A stretch of 50,645 nucleotides of DNA from Micromonospora arida. Lineage in GTDB: Bacteria; Actinomycetota; Actinomycetes; Mycobacteriales; Micromonosporaceae. The notes beneath the pieces were generated by a model that searched no databases, was not told where the DNA came from, and worked only from the letters and a program-made list of their open reading frames with translations. This document shows, piece after piece, positions 8,202 through 16,280 of this stretch (position 1 is the first letter of the stretch; each line of letters opens with the position of its first letter). Position numbers and translations under genes: made by a program. The DNA is taken from the NCBI RefSeq assembly GCF_003857035.1, contig NZ_QGSY01000213.1, positions 1 to 50,645 on the forward strand. Direction: 5' to 3'.

Positions 8202-8250
8202 GTCAGACCCGGGTCAGACCCGGGTCAAACCCGGGTCAAACCCGGGTCAG
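8201..8250. repeat. 11-bp tandem repeat CCCGGGTCARA, about 4.5 copies
   Basis: The unit GGGTCAGACCC or GGGTCAAACCC is repeated head to tail, and each junction creates a CCCGGG palindrome (GACCCGGGTC or AACCCGGGTC). The array ends 14 bp before the ATG of the VOC gene and begins at the end of palindromic copy 2. It may be an operator array or simple slippage expansion. Confidence 0.85.
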
Positions 8251-8263
8251 GCATGCTGGGGCC

Positions 8264-8968
8264 ATGATTGCGCGCTTCAAGGATCTCTGCCTGGACGCCA
8301 CCAACCCACTCGCACTCGGCGCCTTCTGGGCCCGCATGCTCGACGGTGACGTGGCCGATGCCGGTGACGACGACACCCGGGTGGACCCGCGCTCCGCGCG
8401 CTCCAACGCCGAGTCGATCTGGGTGAACAAGGTGCCCGAGCCTCGGGTCGGCAAGACCCGCGTACACCTGGATCTGCGGTTGGCCGACGCGGACCCGGCG
8501 GCGTTGCTCGCGGATGGCGCACGGCTGGTCCGCGAACCGGGCGGCGAGGCGTCCTGGTGGGTGCTCGACGACCCGGAGGGCAACGAGTTCTGCGCGTTCC
8601 CGGCCCGTGACGGCACCCGACCAGGCCCGTTCGAGCTGGTGGTGGACTCGACCGACCCGGCGGCGCAGGCGACCTGGTGGGCCGGGGTGGTCGGCGGCAC
8701 CGTCGAGCACGAGGCGAGCACCTCGTCGGTGGCCGGCGCGGCCGGGTTCCCGTGGGAGTACTGGGTGTTCGTCGGGGTGGCCGAGCCCAAGACGGTCAAG
8801 AACCGGCTGCACTGGGACGTCGACCTGGTCGACCCGGAGCCGATGGCGCTGATCGCGGCGGGCGCGACGCTGCTGCGGGAGCCGCTCGACGAGGCGCACT
8901 GGTGGTGGGTGCTGGCCGACCCCGAGGGCAACGAGTTCTGCGCCTTCGCACCACGCCCCACCGGGTGA
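8264..8968 (+). CDS. VOC family protein with two glyoxalase-like modules
   Basis: This 234-residue protein consists of two similar halves. Each ends in an almost identical block: WWVLDDPEGNEFCAF near residue 100 and WWVLADPEGNEFCAF near 228, preceded by GARLVREP and GATLLREP. Each half also has a WA(R/G) segment near its start (ALGAFWARML, QATWWAGVV). It fits the 'glyoxalase-like domain' (Glyoxalase_6) group of the vicinal-oxygen-chelate superfamily. Substrate is unknown; members include antibiotic-binding and lyase proteins. ATG 8264 follows GGGGCC; the upstream open frame runs through repeats and is not taken as coding. Confidence 0.85.
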   Translation: MIARFKDLCLDATNPLALGAFWARMLDGDVADAGDDDTRVDPRSARSNAESIWVNKVPEPRVGKTRVHLDLRLADADPAALLADGARLVREPGGEASWWVLDDPEGNEFCAFPARDGTRPGPFELVVDSTDPAAQATWWAGVVGGTVEHEASTSSVAGAAGFPWEYWVFVGVAEPKTVKNRLHWDVDLVDPEPMALIAAGATLLREPLDEAHWWWVLADPEGNEFCAFAPRPTG

Positions 8969-9153
8969 ACGACCGACTACCGAGCGCGGGCGTCGTCGGC
9001 TAGCGTTTTCCTAGCGCCGTAGCCGGCGCGTTCGCCACCGCCGTCGACACGCCTCCGGCCGACCCATGCCTGCCCGATCGGTTGGTAATCGCGGGAACGT
9101 CCCACCGCCGCTCCCCCGGTTCGGCAGGATCGTCCCAACGAGGAGGTGCCGTC

Positions 9154-9585
9154 GTGCAGGACACCCGCGCTCTCGCCCTGACGTTCGAGGTGAGCGGCCT
9201 GCCACCGGTCAAGACCGAAGCGTTGTCCATCTTCGCCGCCGGGCACCGGCAGGCGACGAGGGTCCGCACCCTGCTCCAGGCCGCCCTCGCCGCGGCCCAG
9301 CGCACCGGCTGGACGCCGCTGCCCGGGCCGATCGAGGTGGACCTGGTGTTGCGCTGCCCGCCCGGGCACCGTACGTCCGACGCCAGCACCCTACTCGGCG
9401 GCGTCTGCGCGGTGTTGCAGGACAAGAAGCGGGTGTCGAGCATCGGCCTCACCCACCTCGGCGTGCTGGTCGACGTCGCCCTCTACGACGACGACCGGCA
9501 GATCCGCCGGCTGTCGTACCACGAGGAGCCGGCGGAGGAGTTCTCGTACCAGGTGCGGGTCGCCGCCGTACCGGCCGGGGTTTGA
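9154..9585 (+). CDS. Conserved hypothetical protein
   Basis: This 143-residue soluble protein starts at GTG 9154, chosen because AGGAGG lies at 9141-9146 with 7-bp spacing; an in-frame ATG at 9082 has no such site. The sequence has alternating strand-like segments (LALTFEVSGLP, IEVDLVLRCPP) and the centre SDASTLLGGVCAVLQDKKRV, followed by VLVDVALYDDDRQIR. The layout faintly recalls RusA-type resolvases, in which a Thr/Asp-rich centre marks the active site, but the key DNL motif is absent, so I do not name it. It is followed 47 bp later by another small gene in the same direction. Confidence 0.65.
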   Translation: MQDTRALALTFEVSGLPPVKTEALSIFAAGHRQATRVRTLLQAALAAAQRTGWTPLPGPIEVDLVLRCPPGHRTSDASTLLGGVCAVLQDKKRVSSIGLTHLGVLVDVALYDDDRQIRRLSYHEEPAEEFSYQVRVAAVPAGV

Positions 9586-9632
9586 CCGACGTTCGCGGTG
9601 GGGTATCGCGGACGCCGACGAAGGGAGCACCG

Positions 9633-9908
9633 ATGTCGGAGCCACATGTCACGCTCGACCCCCGCGGGCTCGATCCCGTGCAGCAGAAGCTGCGCGGCCC
9701 GCTGGAGGAGCAGCTGACCTCGGCGCTTCAGGCGGCCACCGAGCGGGTCCGCTCCGGCTATGCCGGCGAACCGGTCGAGCAGGTCTGCCAGCGACTGTTG
9801 GAGGAGACCCGCTCCGGGTTGCATCCCGACATCGCTGCCGGGTTCAACCCGGACATGGACGAGTTCTGCCGGGTGGCGGTGGCGATCGTCCGGCGCGAGG
9901 CGGACTGA
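9633..9908 (+). CDS. Small conserved hypothetical protein
   Basis: This 91-residue, probably helical protein includes VQQKLRGPLEEQLTSALQAATERV, VEQVCQRLLEETRSGLHPDIAAGF and FCRVAVAIVRREAD. There is no signal peptide or membrane segment. ATG 9633 is preceded by AAGGGAG. It is likely co-transcribed with the gene at 9154. No family was recognised. Confidence 0.65.
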   Translation: MSEPHVTLDPRGLDPVQQKLRGPLEEQLTSALQAATERVRSGYAGEPVEQVCQRLLEETRSGLHPDIAAGFNPDMDEFCRVAVAIVRREAD

Positions 9909-9921
9909 GCCGCAACGGCTC

Positions 9922-10707
9922 TCAGTATCGGCTGAGCTGGGCGTACGGGCTGAGCACGATGCGCGGCGACAGCGCCGGGTCCAGCCAGTTGAGCACGTCG
10001 ACCAGGTGATCGTGGGCGAGGGAGACGCAACCAGCGGTGGCGTTGCCGGCGCTGGTGCTGAACTGGTGCAGGAAGATCCCGCTGCCCGCGTTCGGCACCG
10101 GCTTCGGCACGTTCGGCGGCATGTTGTAGGTGATCACCGCGAAGTGCGTGTACGCGGGGACCTCCTTCCACAGTGCCTCGCTGGCCCCGCCCGGGTTGGT
10201 CGCACTCTGCTGGAAGGTGTTGTAGCGCGCGGACGACGGGTTCTCGTTCCACCAGTCACCACTGACCAGCCGGTGGTAGGGGAATCGCACGCCCGGGTTG
10301 GCCGCGATGCCGTACATGGTGGTGCCGATCGAGTAGACGCCGGTCGGCGTGGTCGCCACACCCTCCACGTGGTTGTCGCTGAAGCCCTTCGAGCCGATCC
10401 GAGCGGGCAACGACGGCGAAGCCGGCTGCCAGCCGTTCCGGACCCGCACGTACGCCTCCAGCGTGGCGTAGGTGGTGGTGTAGCTGCTGGCGCCGACGAT
10501 GATCACCTGCTTCGTCTCCACCGGCAGCGTGGTCAACGCGCTGGCCCGGCTCGGTAGCTGCAACCCCGGCCAGGGCCGCTGCGCCGGGGCCGTGCCCCAG
10601 CCCGGCCGCAGCGGCCGGTCCGTCGCGAGTGCGGGCGCAGCCGGGGTGAGCACGGCCGGGGCGGCCAGACCCGCCGCCGCGCCGAGTAGGAGAGATCTGC
10701 GCTTCAT
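9922..10707 (-). CDS. Secreted L,D-transpeptidase-family protein
   Basis: This 261-residue protein has a twin-arginine-like signal peptide (MKRRSLLLGAAAGLAAPAVL..ALA, cleavage near 28). A C-terminal YkuD-like core follows, with HQFSTSAGNATAGCVSL at 214-230 giving the catalytic His and Cys227. The region between holds VVITY- and GVYSIG-type strands of the fold. Such proteins make 3-3 peptidoglycan cross-links or attach proteins to peptidoglycan; several actinobacterial homologues are listed only as 'L,D-transpeptidase family'. The start at MKRR is chosen for its signal peptide; the frame is open to 10911. It is convergent with the 9633 gene, 13 bp apart. Confidence 0.85.
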   Translation of the reverse strand: MKRRSLLLGAAAGLAAPAVLTPAAPALATDRPLRPGWGTAPAQRPWPGLQLPSRASALTTLPVETKQVIIVGASSYTTTYATLEAYVRVRNGWQPASPSLPARIGSKGFSDNHVEGVATTPTGVYSIGTTMYGIAANPGVRFPYHRLVSGDWWNENPSSARYNTFQQSATNPGGASEALWKEVPAYTHFAVITYNMPPNVPKPVPNAGSGIFLHQFSTSAGNATAGCVSLAHDHLVDVLNWLDPALSPRIVLSPYAQLSRY

Positions 10708-11116
10708 GCCGCCATCCTGACAGTCGAACCGGCGCGGGGTCTGCCCCGCCCGTAAGGGTCGAACGATTCGCGGGCGGGTCAGGACCGGGTCCGCAACTAC
10801 CCGGCCCTGACCCTCGGCCGTCCGGCAGGGAAGCGGACAGCTCCGGCACCCCGCCGCGCGGGCGTGGCACGACGCCACGCGCCAGAACGGGGTGAGCCGG
10901 CCACTTCGCACTCAGCTCCACGGTGCTCACCCGCCGAACGCCGACGCGCCCCCGACACACCCCGAAGGGCCGTGAGCGCCGAACCAGGTTAGGTGCGCTC
11001 CGACCGGCCGGACAAGCCGCGTCGGACGACCGGCGGCAGGACTGATCCCACGATGAAAATCGGGCAGATTGGCGTAACGCGACCATGATCGCCGACGCTG
11101 TTTGGCTTCGGTACGG
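10708..11116. other. 409-bp gap without a recognised gene
   Basis: The stretch separates two minus-strand genes and should contain the promoter of the L,D-transpeptidase gene. I see one short hairpin (10734-10739 with 10744-10749, loop of 4) near that gene's start and a less GC-rich patch around 11050-11075. No convincing coding frame, RNA gene or repeat was found. Confidence 0.5.
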
Positions 11117-11827
11117 TCAGAAGTGGCGCAGCAGATCCCGGAACGCGGCGAGCCGCAGCACCAAGCCGTCGGTCGGGTCCAGTTCGTCGTCCTCCAGCAC
11201 CCAGGTGTTCGCGTTCGGAATGAACACCGCGTTCAATCCGGCGGCCCGCGCCGGCAGAATGTCGGACTTCGGGGAGTTGCCGATCATCCACGCGCCGTCC
11301 GGCGCGAAGCCGTGCTCCCGAGTGAGCCACCGGTACGTGTCGACGTTCTTCTCGGCGACGATGTGCGCGGCCCCGAAGTGGTGCAGCAGACCGCAGGCGT
11401 CCAACTTGCGCTGCTGCTCCTCCCGATCGCCCTTGGTGAGCAGCAGCAACTCGTGCCGGCCGGCCAAGTCGTCGAGCGCGTCGGCCACCCCCGGCATCAG
11501 CTCAACCTGGTGCTCGACGAGGGCCAACGCCAGCCGGTCGATCTCCTGACGTTCGGAGTCGGTGGCCGGCCGCTCGCGCAGCCGCTCCAGGCACTCCGCC
11601 AGGCTGCGCAGGAAGACCTTGCTGCCGTACCCGTGGGCCACCGCGTTGGCCCGCTCGATGTCGTCGAGGACGGCCCGCAGTTCGGCCCGATCCAGGGTGG
11701 GGTGGTCCAGCCAGGCAAGGAAGTCGTCGATCACCCGCTCGAAGACGACGTTGTTCTCCCACAACGTGTCGTCCGCATCAAAGATCAACACCTGTGCCTG
11801 CCGTCGCGCCGCCACGCCGATCGTCAT
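11117..11827 (-). CDS. HAD family hydrolase
   Basis: This 236-residue haloacid dehalogenase-superfamily protein has motif I DADDTLW (nucleophile and acid-base Asp), motif II as LLLLTKGD, a motif III Lys in the VAEKNVDTYR region, and motif IV as MIGNSPKSDILPARAAG. It most resembles soluble phosphatases with a helical cap (residues about 25-105). Substrate is unknown. ATG 11827 follows GGGGAGGGG; the frame is open to 11953. It stands alone between the L,D-transpeptidase and a TetR gene. Confidence 0.88.
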   Translation of the reverse strand: MTIGVAARRQAQVLIFDADDTLWENNVVFERVIDDFLAWLDHPTLDRAELRAVLDDIERANAVAHGYGSKVFLRSLAECLERLRERPATDSERQEIDRLALALVEHQVELMPGVADALDDLAGRHELLLLTKGDREEQQRKLDACGLLHHFGAAHIVAEKNVDTYRWLTREHGFAPDGAWMIGNSPKSDILPARAAGLNAVFIPNANTWVLEDDELDPTDGLVLRLAAFRDLLRHF

Positions 11828-11974
11828 GCCATCCCCTCCCCGTGCCACCGTCCCAAGGCCGAGAGACAGGATAGGCGGGAGATCGATGTGAGATCTTCCG
11901 GATTTTCGTGAACCGTTGCGGCGCGGCCGTCGTCCTGCGGAGGCGACATCCATGATGGTTCCCGCCCAGCGTGG

Positions 11975-12559
11975 TCAGGGCCACCGCAGCAACCGTTGCG
12001 CGATCAACGCTTCGCGGTCCTCCTGCCCCTCGGGTCGCAGCCGGCCACCGCGGGTGAGCATCACCACGCCGTGCAGCAGGCTCCAACCCACCTCGGCCAG
12101 GGTGTCCGGGTCCCGCCCCTCGGCCAGCGGGGTCAGGGCCGCCCGCAACTCGGCGAAGACCGCCCTCGGCGCGGCCGGCACGCCATCCACGCCGAGGGCC
12201 AGGTCGGGGGTCAGCGCGAGCATCGCGTCATAGACCTCGGGATTCGTGTACGCGAAGTCGAGGTACGCGGTCGCGACCGCCGGCCAGACCCCCTCGGGGC
12301 TCCCGGCGGTCTCCGCGTGCGCCTCGGCGAGGTCGGCGGCCAGATCGGCGAAGGCACACACCGCGACGGCGGCGATCAGCGCCTCCAGATCGGCGAAGTG
12401 CCGATAGATGTCGCCCATGTCGATCTGGGTTCGTTCGGCGAGCCGTCGAGTGGTCACACCCGCCCAGCCCTCCGTCTCGGCCAACTCTCGCGCGACCGTG
12501 ACGATGAGGTCACGCCGGTCCTGTTCAGCGGCCTTCTCGGCAGGTCCGGGCACGTCCAC
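11975..12559 (-). CDS. TetR/AcrR family regulator
   Basis: This protein of about 194 residues has an N-terminal TetR helix-turn-helix: RRDLIVTVARELAETEGWAGVTTRRLAERTQIDMGDIYRHFADLEALIAAV. The ligand-binding C-terminal domain resembles the WHG (TetR_C_33-like) type. It is divergent from the LtrA-like gene and probably controls it. The start is uncertain: GTG 12559 is used, but the frame is open to GTG 12646 and no ribosome-binding site decides between them. Confidence 0.82.
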   Translation of the reverse strand: MDVPGPAEKAAEQDRRDLIVTVARELAETEGWAGVTTRRLAERTQIDMGDIYRHFADLEALIAAVAVCAFADLAADLAEAHAETAGSPEGVWPAVATAYLDFAYTNPEVYDAMLALTPDLALGVDGVPAAPRAVFAELRAALTPLAEGRDPDTLAEVGWSLLHGVVMLTRGGRLRPEGQEDREALIAQRLLRWP

Positions 12560-12731
12560 GAGCGTAGAGGCGCACACCTGCGGTAGCGGTCGGGTGACGG
12601 ATTGGTGACTGTTGTGGTGAGCCGGCCTCGCTCCCCCACGTGCCACAGCCGCCCCCTGGCTCGTTAGGCGAGGAGATCACCGCGACGGGAGGGGAAGTGG
12701 TCGTTCGGCGACACCGGCACGTGGGGAGCCG

Positions 12732-13931
12732 ATGAGGAACACCCCCGACAGACTGTTGCGCAGCGAAGCCACCCGCCAGCGGGCCACCTTTCTGGAGCTC
12801 TTCCTCGACCTGGTCTTCGTCTTCGCCCTCACCCGGATCTCGGCGCGGCTGATCGCCGACTTCACCGACGGCCAGCGCGGTGTGTACGCGGGCCTCGGCC
12901 AGGCTCTGCTGCTGTTCCTGGCGCTGTGGGCGATCTGGTCGGTGACGGTCTGGTCGACAAGTTGGCTGGACCCGGACGCCCCGATCGTCCAGACCGTCAT
13001 CATCATGACGTTGGTCGGTGCCATGACGATGGCCGTCGCCGTGCCGCACGGCTTCGGCGCGCGGGCCTCCCTCTTCGCCATCACCCTGGTGACCCTCCAG
13101 ATCGGCCGAGTGGTGTTCTTCCACGTCGCCGGGCACGGCCGGCCGGACCCCCAACAGTCCATCCGGATCCTGTTCTGGTTCGGCCTGAGCGCACCGCTCT
13201 GGGGCCTCGGCGGGCTGGTCGACGACGGCACGGTTCGCGGGACACTCTGGACCCTCGCCGTGCTGACCGACTACACGGGGCTGTACTTCGGCTGGCCGAC
13301 CCCCCGACTCGGCGCGCAACGACTCGGCGTCCAGATGATCGCGGCCGAGCACCTGGCCGAGCGGTACCAACAGTTCCTCCTCATCGCTCTCGGCGAGGCG
13401 ATCTTCGTCATCGGCCTAGCCTTCAGCGGCAGCGAGTTCCACACCGACCAGACGGGTGGGTTCGTCCTGGCGCTGGCGAGCACCGTCCTGCTCTGGCGGA
13501 TCTACTTCCACGTGGCGGGAGGAATGCTCGGCGCGGCCGTCGACCGTTCCGGTAACCCGGCCCGGCTCGCGACCGACATGGCGTTCGCCCACATGGTCAT
13601 GATCGCGGGGATCGTGCTCACCGGCGTCGGCTTCGAGCTGTTCATCACCGAGCCGCTCGGGCACCTCCCGGCGACCTGGCTCATCGCCATCTTCGGCGGC
13701 CCGGTGCTCTTCCTCGCCGGACGATCGGCGCTCGAATACCAGGTCTTCGGTCGGGTCTCCCGGTCCCGGCTGGCCGCCCTGCTGGCCTTCGGCCTGCTGA
13801 TCCCGGCAGCACTGCACCTCCGGCCGCTCACCGCAGGCGCGGTCGCCGCCGTTGTGCTGCTCGGCGTCGCCGGAGCGGATGCGCGACGATCCCGCCACCG
13901 GTCGCCGGAGACGCCCACGCCCCCGTACTAG
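12732..13931 (+). CDS. LtrA-like membrane protein
   Basis: This 399-residue integral membrane protein has about ten hydrophobic segments. The N-terminal signature RATFLELFLDLVFVFALTRIS and later AEHLAERYQQFLLIALGEAI are typical of the low-temperature-requirement A family. The biochemical function of LtrA proteins is unknown. ATG 12732 is preceded by GTGGGGAG. It is divergent from a TetR gene (about 170 bp), a layout that suggests local repression and an exporter or stress role, which is inference. The C-terminus is Arg-rich and cytoplasmic. Confidence 0.85.
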   Translation: MRNTPDRLLRSEATRQRATFLELFLDLVFVFALTRISARLIADFTDGQRGVYAGLGQALLLFLALWAIWSVTVWSTSWLDPDAPIVQTVIIMTLVGAMTMAVAVPHGFGARASLFAITLVTLQIGRVVFFHVAGHGRPDPQQSIRILFWFGLSAPLWGLGGLVDDGTVRGTLWTLAVLTDYTGLYFGWPTPRLGAQRLGVQMIAAEHLAERYQQFLLIALGEAIFVIGLAFSGSEFHTDQTGGFVLALASTVLLWRIYFHVAGGMLGAAVDRSGNPARLATDMAFAHMVMIAGIVLTGVGFELFITEPLGHLPATWLIAIFGGPVLFLAGRSALEYQVFGRVSRSRLAALLAFGLLIPAALHLRPLTAGAVAAVVLLGVAGADARRSRHRSPETPTPPY

Positions 13932-13987
13932 GGTCCGTGTCGAAGCGGGTCGAAGACCGGCGGGTTGGCGAGCGCCCTGTAGCGCGA

Positions 13988-14902
13988 TCAGCGGCCCAGG
14001 GCCGTTTCGCTTCGCATGTGCGACAACTTCTCCGGGTTACGCACCGCGTAGACCCCGCTGATGAGACCGTCGTCGATACGCAGCGCGAGGACCGTGTCGA
14101 CCGCGCCGTCGAGCCGCAGAATCAGCGCCGGGTGACCGTTGACCTGGGCGGGGTGCAGCGACATGGTCGCGGTCCTGGCGTGTGTGCTGCACAGCAGACG
14201 GGCCACCTTGTCGGCCCCGGCGACAGGCCGCAGCACGGCCTGCTTGATCCCGCCGCCGTCGCCGATGAGCACGACATCCGGCGCGAGGACGTCGAGCAGG
14301 CCCTGCACGTCGCCGGTCTCGACGGCCCGCCGGAACGCGTCCAACGCCCGCCGGGTGTCCGCCGAGGAGACCATCCCGCGCTGCCGGCGCGCGGCGACAT
14401 GAGCCCGCGCCCGGTGGGCGATCTGACGGACCGCGGCGGGACTCTTGTCGACCGCCTCGGCGATCTCGTCGTACCCAAGGTCGAAGACCTCACGGAGGAC
14501 GAACACCGCCCGCTCGGTCGGCGCGAGCGTCTCCAGCACCAGCAGCATCGCCATCGAGACGCTCTCGGCGAGTTCGACGTCGTCGGCGACGTCCGGTGCC
14601 GTCAGCAGCGGCTCCGGTAACCAGGAACCGACGTAGGACTCCCTGCGCCGGCCCACCGCCCGCAGCCGGTTGAGCGACAGCCGGGTGGTGATCCGGACCA
14701 GGTAGGCGCGCTGGTCCCGCACCGTCGCGAGGTCCGCGTCCGCCCACCGCAGCCAGGTCTCCTGGAGTACGTCCTCCGCGTCGGCGGCCGAGCCGAGCAT
14801 CTCGTACGCGACGGTGAAGAGCAGGTTCCGGTGACTGACGAACGCGTCGACGGCCCGGTCCCCCCGGCCGTCCGCTCCTCTGATTCCGCCTTCCGCATCC
14901 AT
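13988..14902 (-). CDS. ECF41-family RNA polymerase sigma factor
   Basis: This 304-residue protein has sigma region 2 at about 18-85 (DAEDVLQETWLRW), the linker motif WLPEPL at 94-99, region 4 at about 120-170 (ERAVFVLREVFDLGYDEIAEAV) and a SnoaL-like C-terminal extension. That extension carries DGGG at 215-218 and the NPEKL form of the NPDKL motif at 289-293. These are the hallmarks of ECF41 (SigJ-like) factors, whose extension replaces an anti-sigma factor and tunes activity. ATG 14902 follows GGAGG. It is divergent from a DoxX-like gene, and both flanks carry ECF41-type promoters, implying autoregulation. Confidence 0.93.
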   Translation of the reverse strand: MDAEGGIRGADGRGDRAVDAFVSHRNLLFTVAYEMLGSAADAEDVLQETWLRWADADLATVRDQRAYLVRITTRLSLNRLRAVGRRRESYVGSWLPEPLLTAPDVADDVELAESVSMAMLLVLETLAPTERAVFVLREVFDLGYDEIAEAVDKSPAAVRQIAHRARAHVAARRQRGMVSSADTRRALDAFRRAVETGDVQGLLDVLAPDVVLIGDGGGIKQAVLRPVAGADKVARLLCSTHARTATMSLHPAQVNGHPALILRLDGAVDTVLALRIDDGLISGVYAVRNPEKLSHMRSETALGR

Positions 14903-14943
14903 GCGTCCTCCAGTCTCGCCGAACTCGACCGCGTCGCCCACCA

Positions 14944-14970
14944 GACACCGGCCTGCCGACTTCTGTGACG
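14944..14970 (-). promoter_or_regulatory. ECF41-type promoter of the sigma gene
   Basis: On the minus strand the order is CGTCACA (14970-14964), 16 bases, then TGTC (14947-14944). The published ECF41 consensus as I recall it is TGTCACA-N16-CGTC. The predicted start site is about 35 bp before the sigma ATG. One mismatch occurs in each box. Confidence 0.7.
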
Positions 14971-15003
14971 CCGGGCGTCCGTGCTCCTCGTCACTTCACG
15001 AGC

Positions 15004-15030
15004 TGTCACAGCGCAGCGGCCGGCGGTGTC
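15004..15030 (+). promoter_or_regulatory. ECF41-type promoter of the DoxX-like gene
   Basis: TGTCACA at 15004-15010 is a perfect -35 match. It is followed by 16 bases and TGTC at 15027-15030 (consensus CGTC). The predicted start site is about 20-25 bp upstream of the ATG at 15061. It lies back to back with the sigma-gene promoter, 33 bp apart. Confidence 0.75.
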
Positions 15031-15060
15031 TCCTGTGTGACCCGAGACGGAGGCAAACTC

Positions 15061-15444
15061 ATGAACCTGGCACTGTGGATAGCGGCCGGTCTGTTGGCCA
15101 CAATCGCCCTGGCCGGCGGCATCACCAAGACGTTCGTACCCAAGCAGAAGTTGGCCGCAGCCAACGGCGGAGGGTGGACCGGCGACGCCAGCGTGGGCTT
15201 CGTCAAGACCCTCGGAGTCCTGGAAGTCCTAGCCGCGGTCGGTCTCATCCTGCCCGCCGTGCTGGACATCGCACCGGTGCTGGTGCCGGTGACCGCCATC
15301 TGCTGGATCCTGCTGATGATCGGCGCGATGATCACCCACCTGCGCTACGGCGAGGCGAGGTTCATCGTGCTGAATCTGATCTACCTCACCCTGGCCGCGT
15401 TCGTGGCCTGGGGTCGCCTCGGACCCGAGCCCTTCACCGGCTGA
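15061..15444 (+). CDS. DoxX-like membrane protein
   Basis: This 127-residue protein has four transmembrane segments: NLALWIAAGLLATIALAGGITK, then FVKTLGVLEVLAAVGLILP, VLVPVTAICWILLMIGAMITH and FIVLNLIYLTLAAFVAWGRL. The fold and the GLLATIALAGG/LGVLEVLAAVGLILP blocks are DoxX-like. DoxX proteins act in redox or thiol stress in some bacteria. ATG 15061 follows GGAGG; upstream in-frame codons lie inside the promoter and are not used. The ECF41 promoter in front and the divergent sigma gene make it the probable main target of that sigma factor. Confidence 0.88.
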   Translation: MNLALWIAAGLLATIALAGGITKTFVPKQKLAAANGGGWTGDASVGFVKTLGVLEVLAAVGLILPAVLDIAPVLVPVTAICWILLMIGAMITHLRYGEARFIVLNLIYLTLAAFVAWGRLGPEPFTG

Positions 15445-15580
15445 CCCGAGCCCTCTCCCGCCCCGGCTGATGGACCGTGCCCCGCCGTCCTCGCGCGATG
15501 ACGTCGCGGACCGCGCTGCGGAGACGCACGACGATTCGGGCCGGGACGCGAGGCCCAGCGCGGGATTGCCGGCGCGGCGC

Positions 15581-16180
15581 TCAGGAGGGTGCGGCGGCGG
15601 GGAAACCATGGGTGAGCGCGCCGATCACCCGCTGGATCCGGTGCTCCGCCGTCGGGTCGGTGTGGCCGGTCAGCGCGACGTGGTGCAGCACGCTGACCAC
15701 CGCCAGGGCCAGTGCGTCGGTGTCGGCGTCGGCAGGCACGCGCCCACGGCTCTGCTCGGCGGCCAGATAGTCGGCGACCGCGCGTTCGATCCCCCGTAGC
15801 CCTGACATACCGCTACCCAGGACCGCCTCGACGTTCGCCGACAACTCCGGGCGGAACGCGGTCAGCCGGGCCAACGCCGTCAGCGTGCCCAACGGCGTGG
15901 CGAGGACGGCCTGACGCAGATTGTCGGCAACCGTGCCGGACCCGGCGCGCTGCGGCAGGCCGGCCACCTCGCCGGCGATCTGGAAGACGCGATCGACCGC
16001 GAACCCGGTCAGGAAATCGTCGAAGTTCGCGAAGTGCGCGTAGAGCAGGCCAGTCGCGACGCCGGCCTCGCGCGTGACGGCCCGGCCGGTGAGCCGGCTC
16101 GGCCCCTCTTCCACGATCAACCGCTCGACGGCAGCGAAGAGCTGCTGTCTGAGCGCTGGGATGGCGACTCCGCGCGGCAT
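15581..16180 (-). CDS. TetR/AcrR family regulator
   Basis: This 199-residue protein has a TetR DNA-binding domain in its first ~50 residues (LFAAVERLIVEEGPSRLTGRAVTREAGVATGLLYAHFANFDDFLTGF) and a helical effector domain. It is divergent from the FAD monooxygenase gene at 16281. The intervening 100 bp contains an operator-like palindrome at 16233-16250, so it most likely represses the monooxygenase and itself. Confidence 0.9.
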   Translation of the reverse strand: MPRGVAIPALRQQLFAAVERLIVEEGPSRLTGRAVTREAGVATGLLYAHFANFDDFLTGFAVDRVFQIAGEVAGLPQRAGSGTVADNLRQAVLATPLGTLTALARLTAFRPELSANVEAVLGSGMSGLRGIERAVADYLAAEQSRGRVPADADTDALALAVVSVLHHVALTGHTDPTAEHRIQRVIGALTHGFPAAAPS

Positions 16181-16232
16181 GGCTGAAGTCTAGGCGGTTG
16201 CGCCGTCGCCGGTTGCGCCGGTATGAACAGTC

Positions 16233-16250
16233 GCTCATACTAGTTTGAGC
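16233..16250. promoter_or_regulatory. Probable TetR operator
   Basis: GCTCATACTAGTTTGAGC is an 18-bp palindrome with a single mismatched pair around a central ACTAGT. The adjoining TGAGC-N4-GCTCA (16246-16259) and TATGA-N8-TCATA (16222-16239) give overlapping half-sites. It is centred about 40 bp upstream of the monooxygenase ATG and about 60 bp upstream of the TetR ATG. Confidence 0.65.
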
Positions 16251-16280
16251 AGATGCTCATTCTAGGCGGCGAGGTGCTGG

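Noticed and set aside
9154..9585. RusA-type Holliday junction resolvase
   Set aside because: The general layout is suggestive but the conserved Asp-Asn-Leu core and basic residues are not visible.
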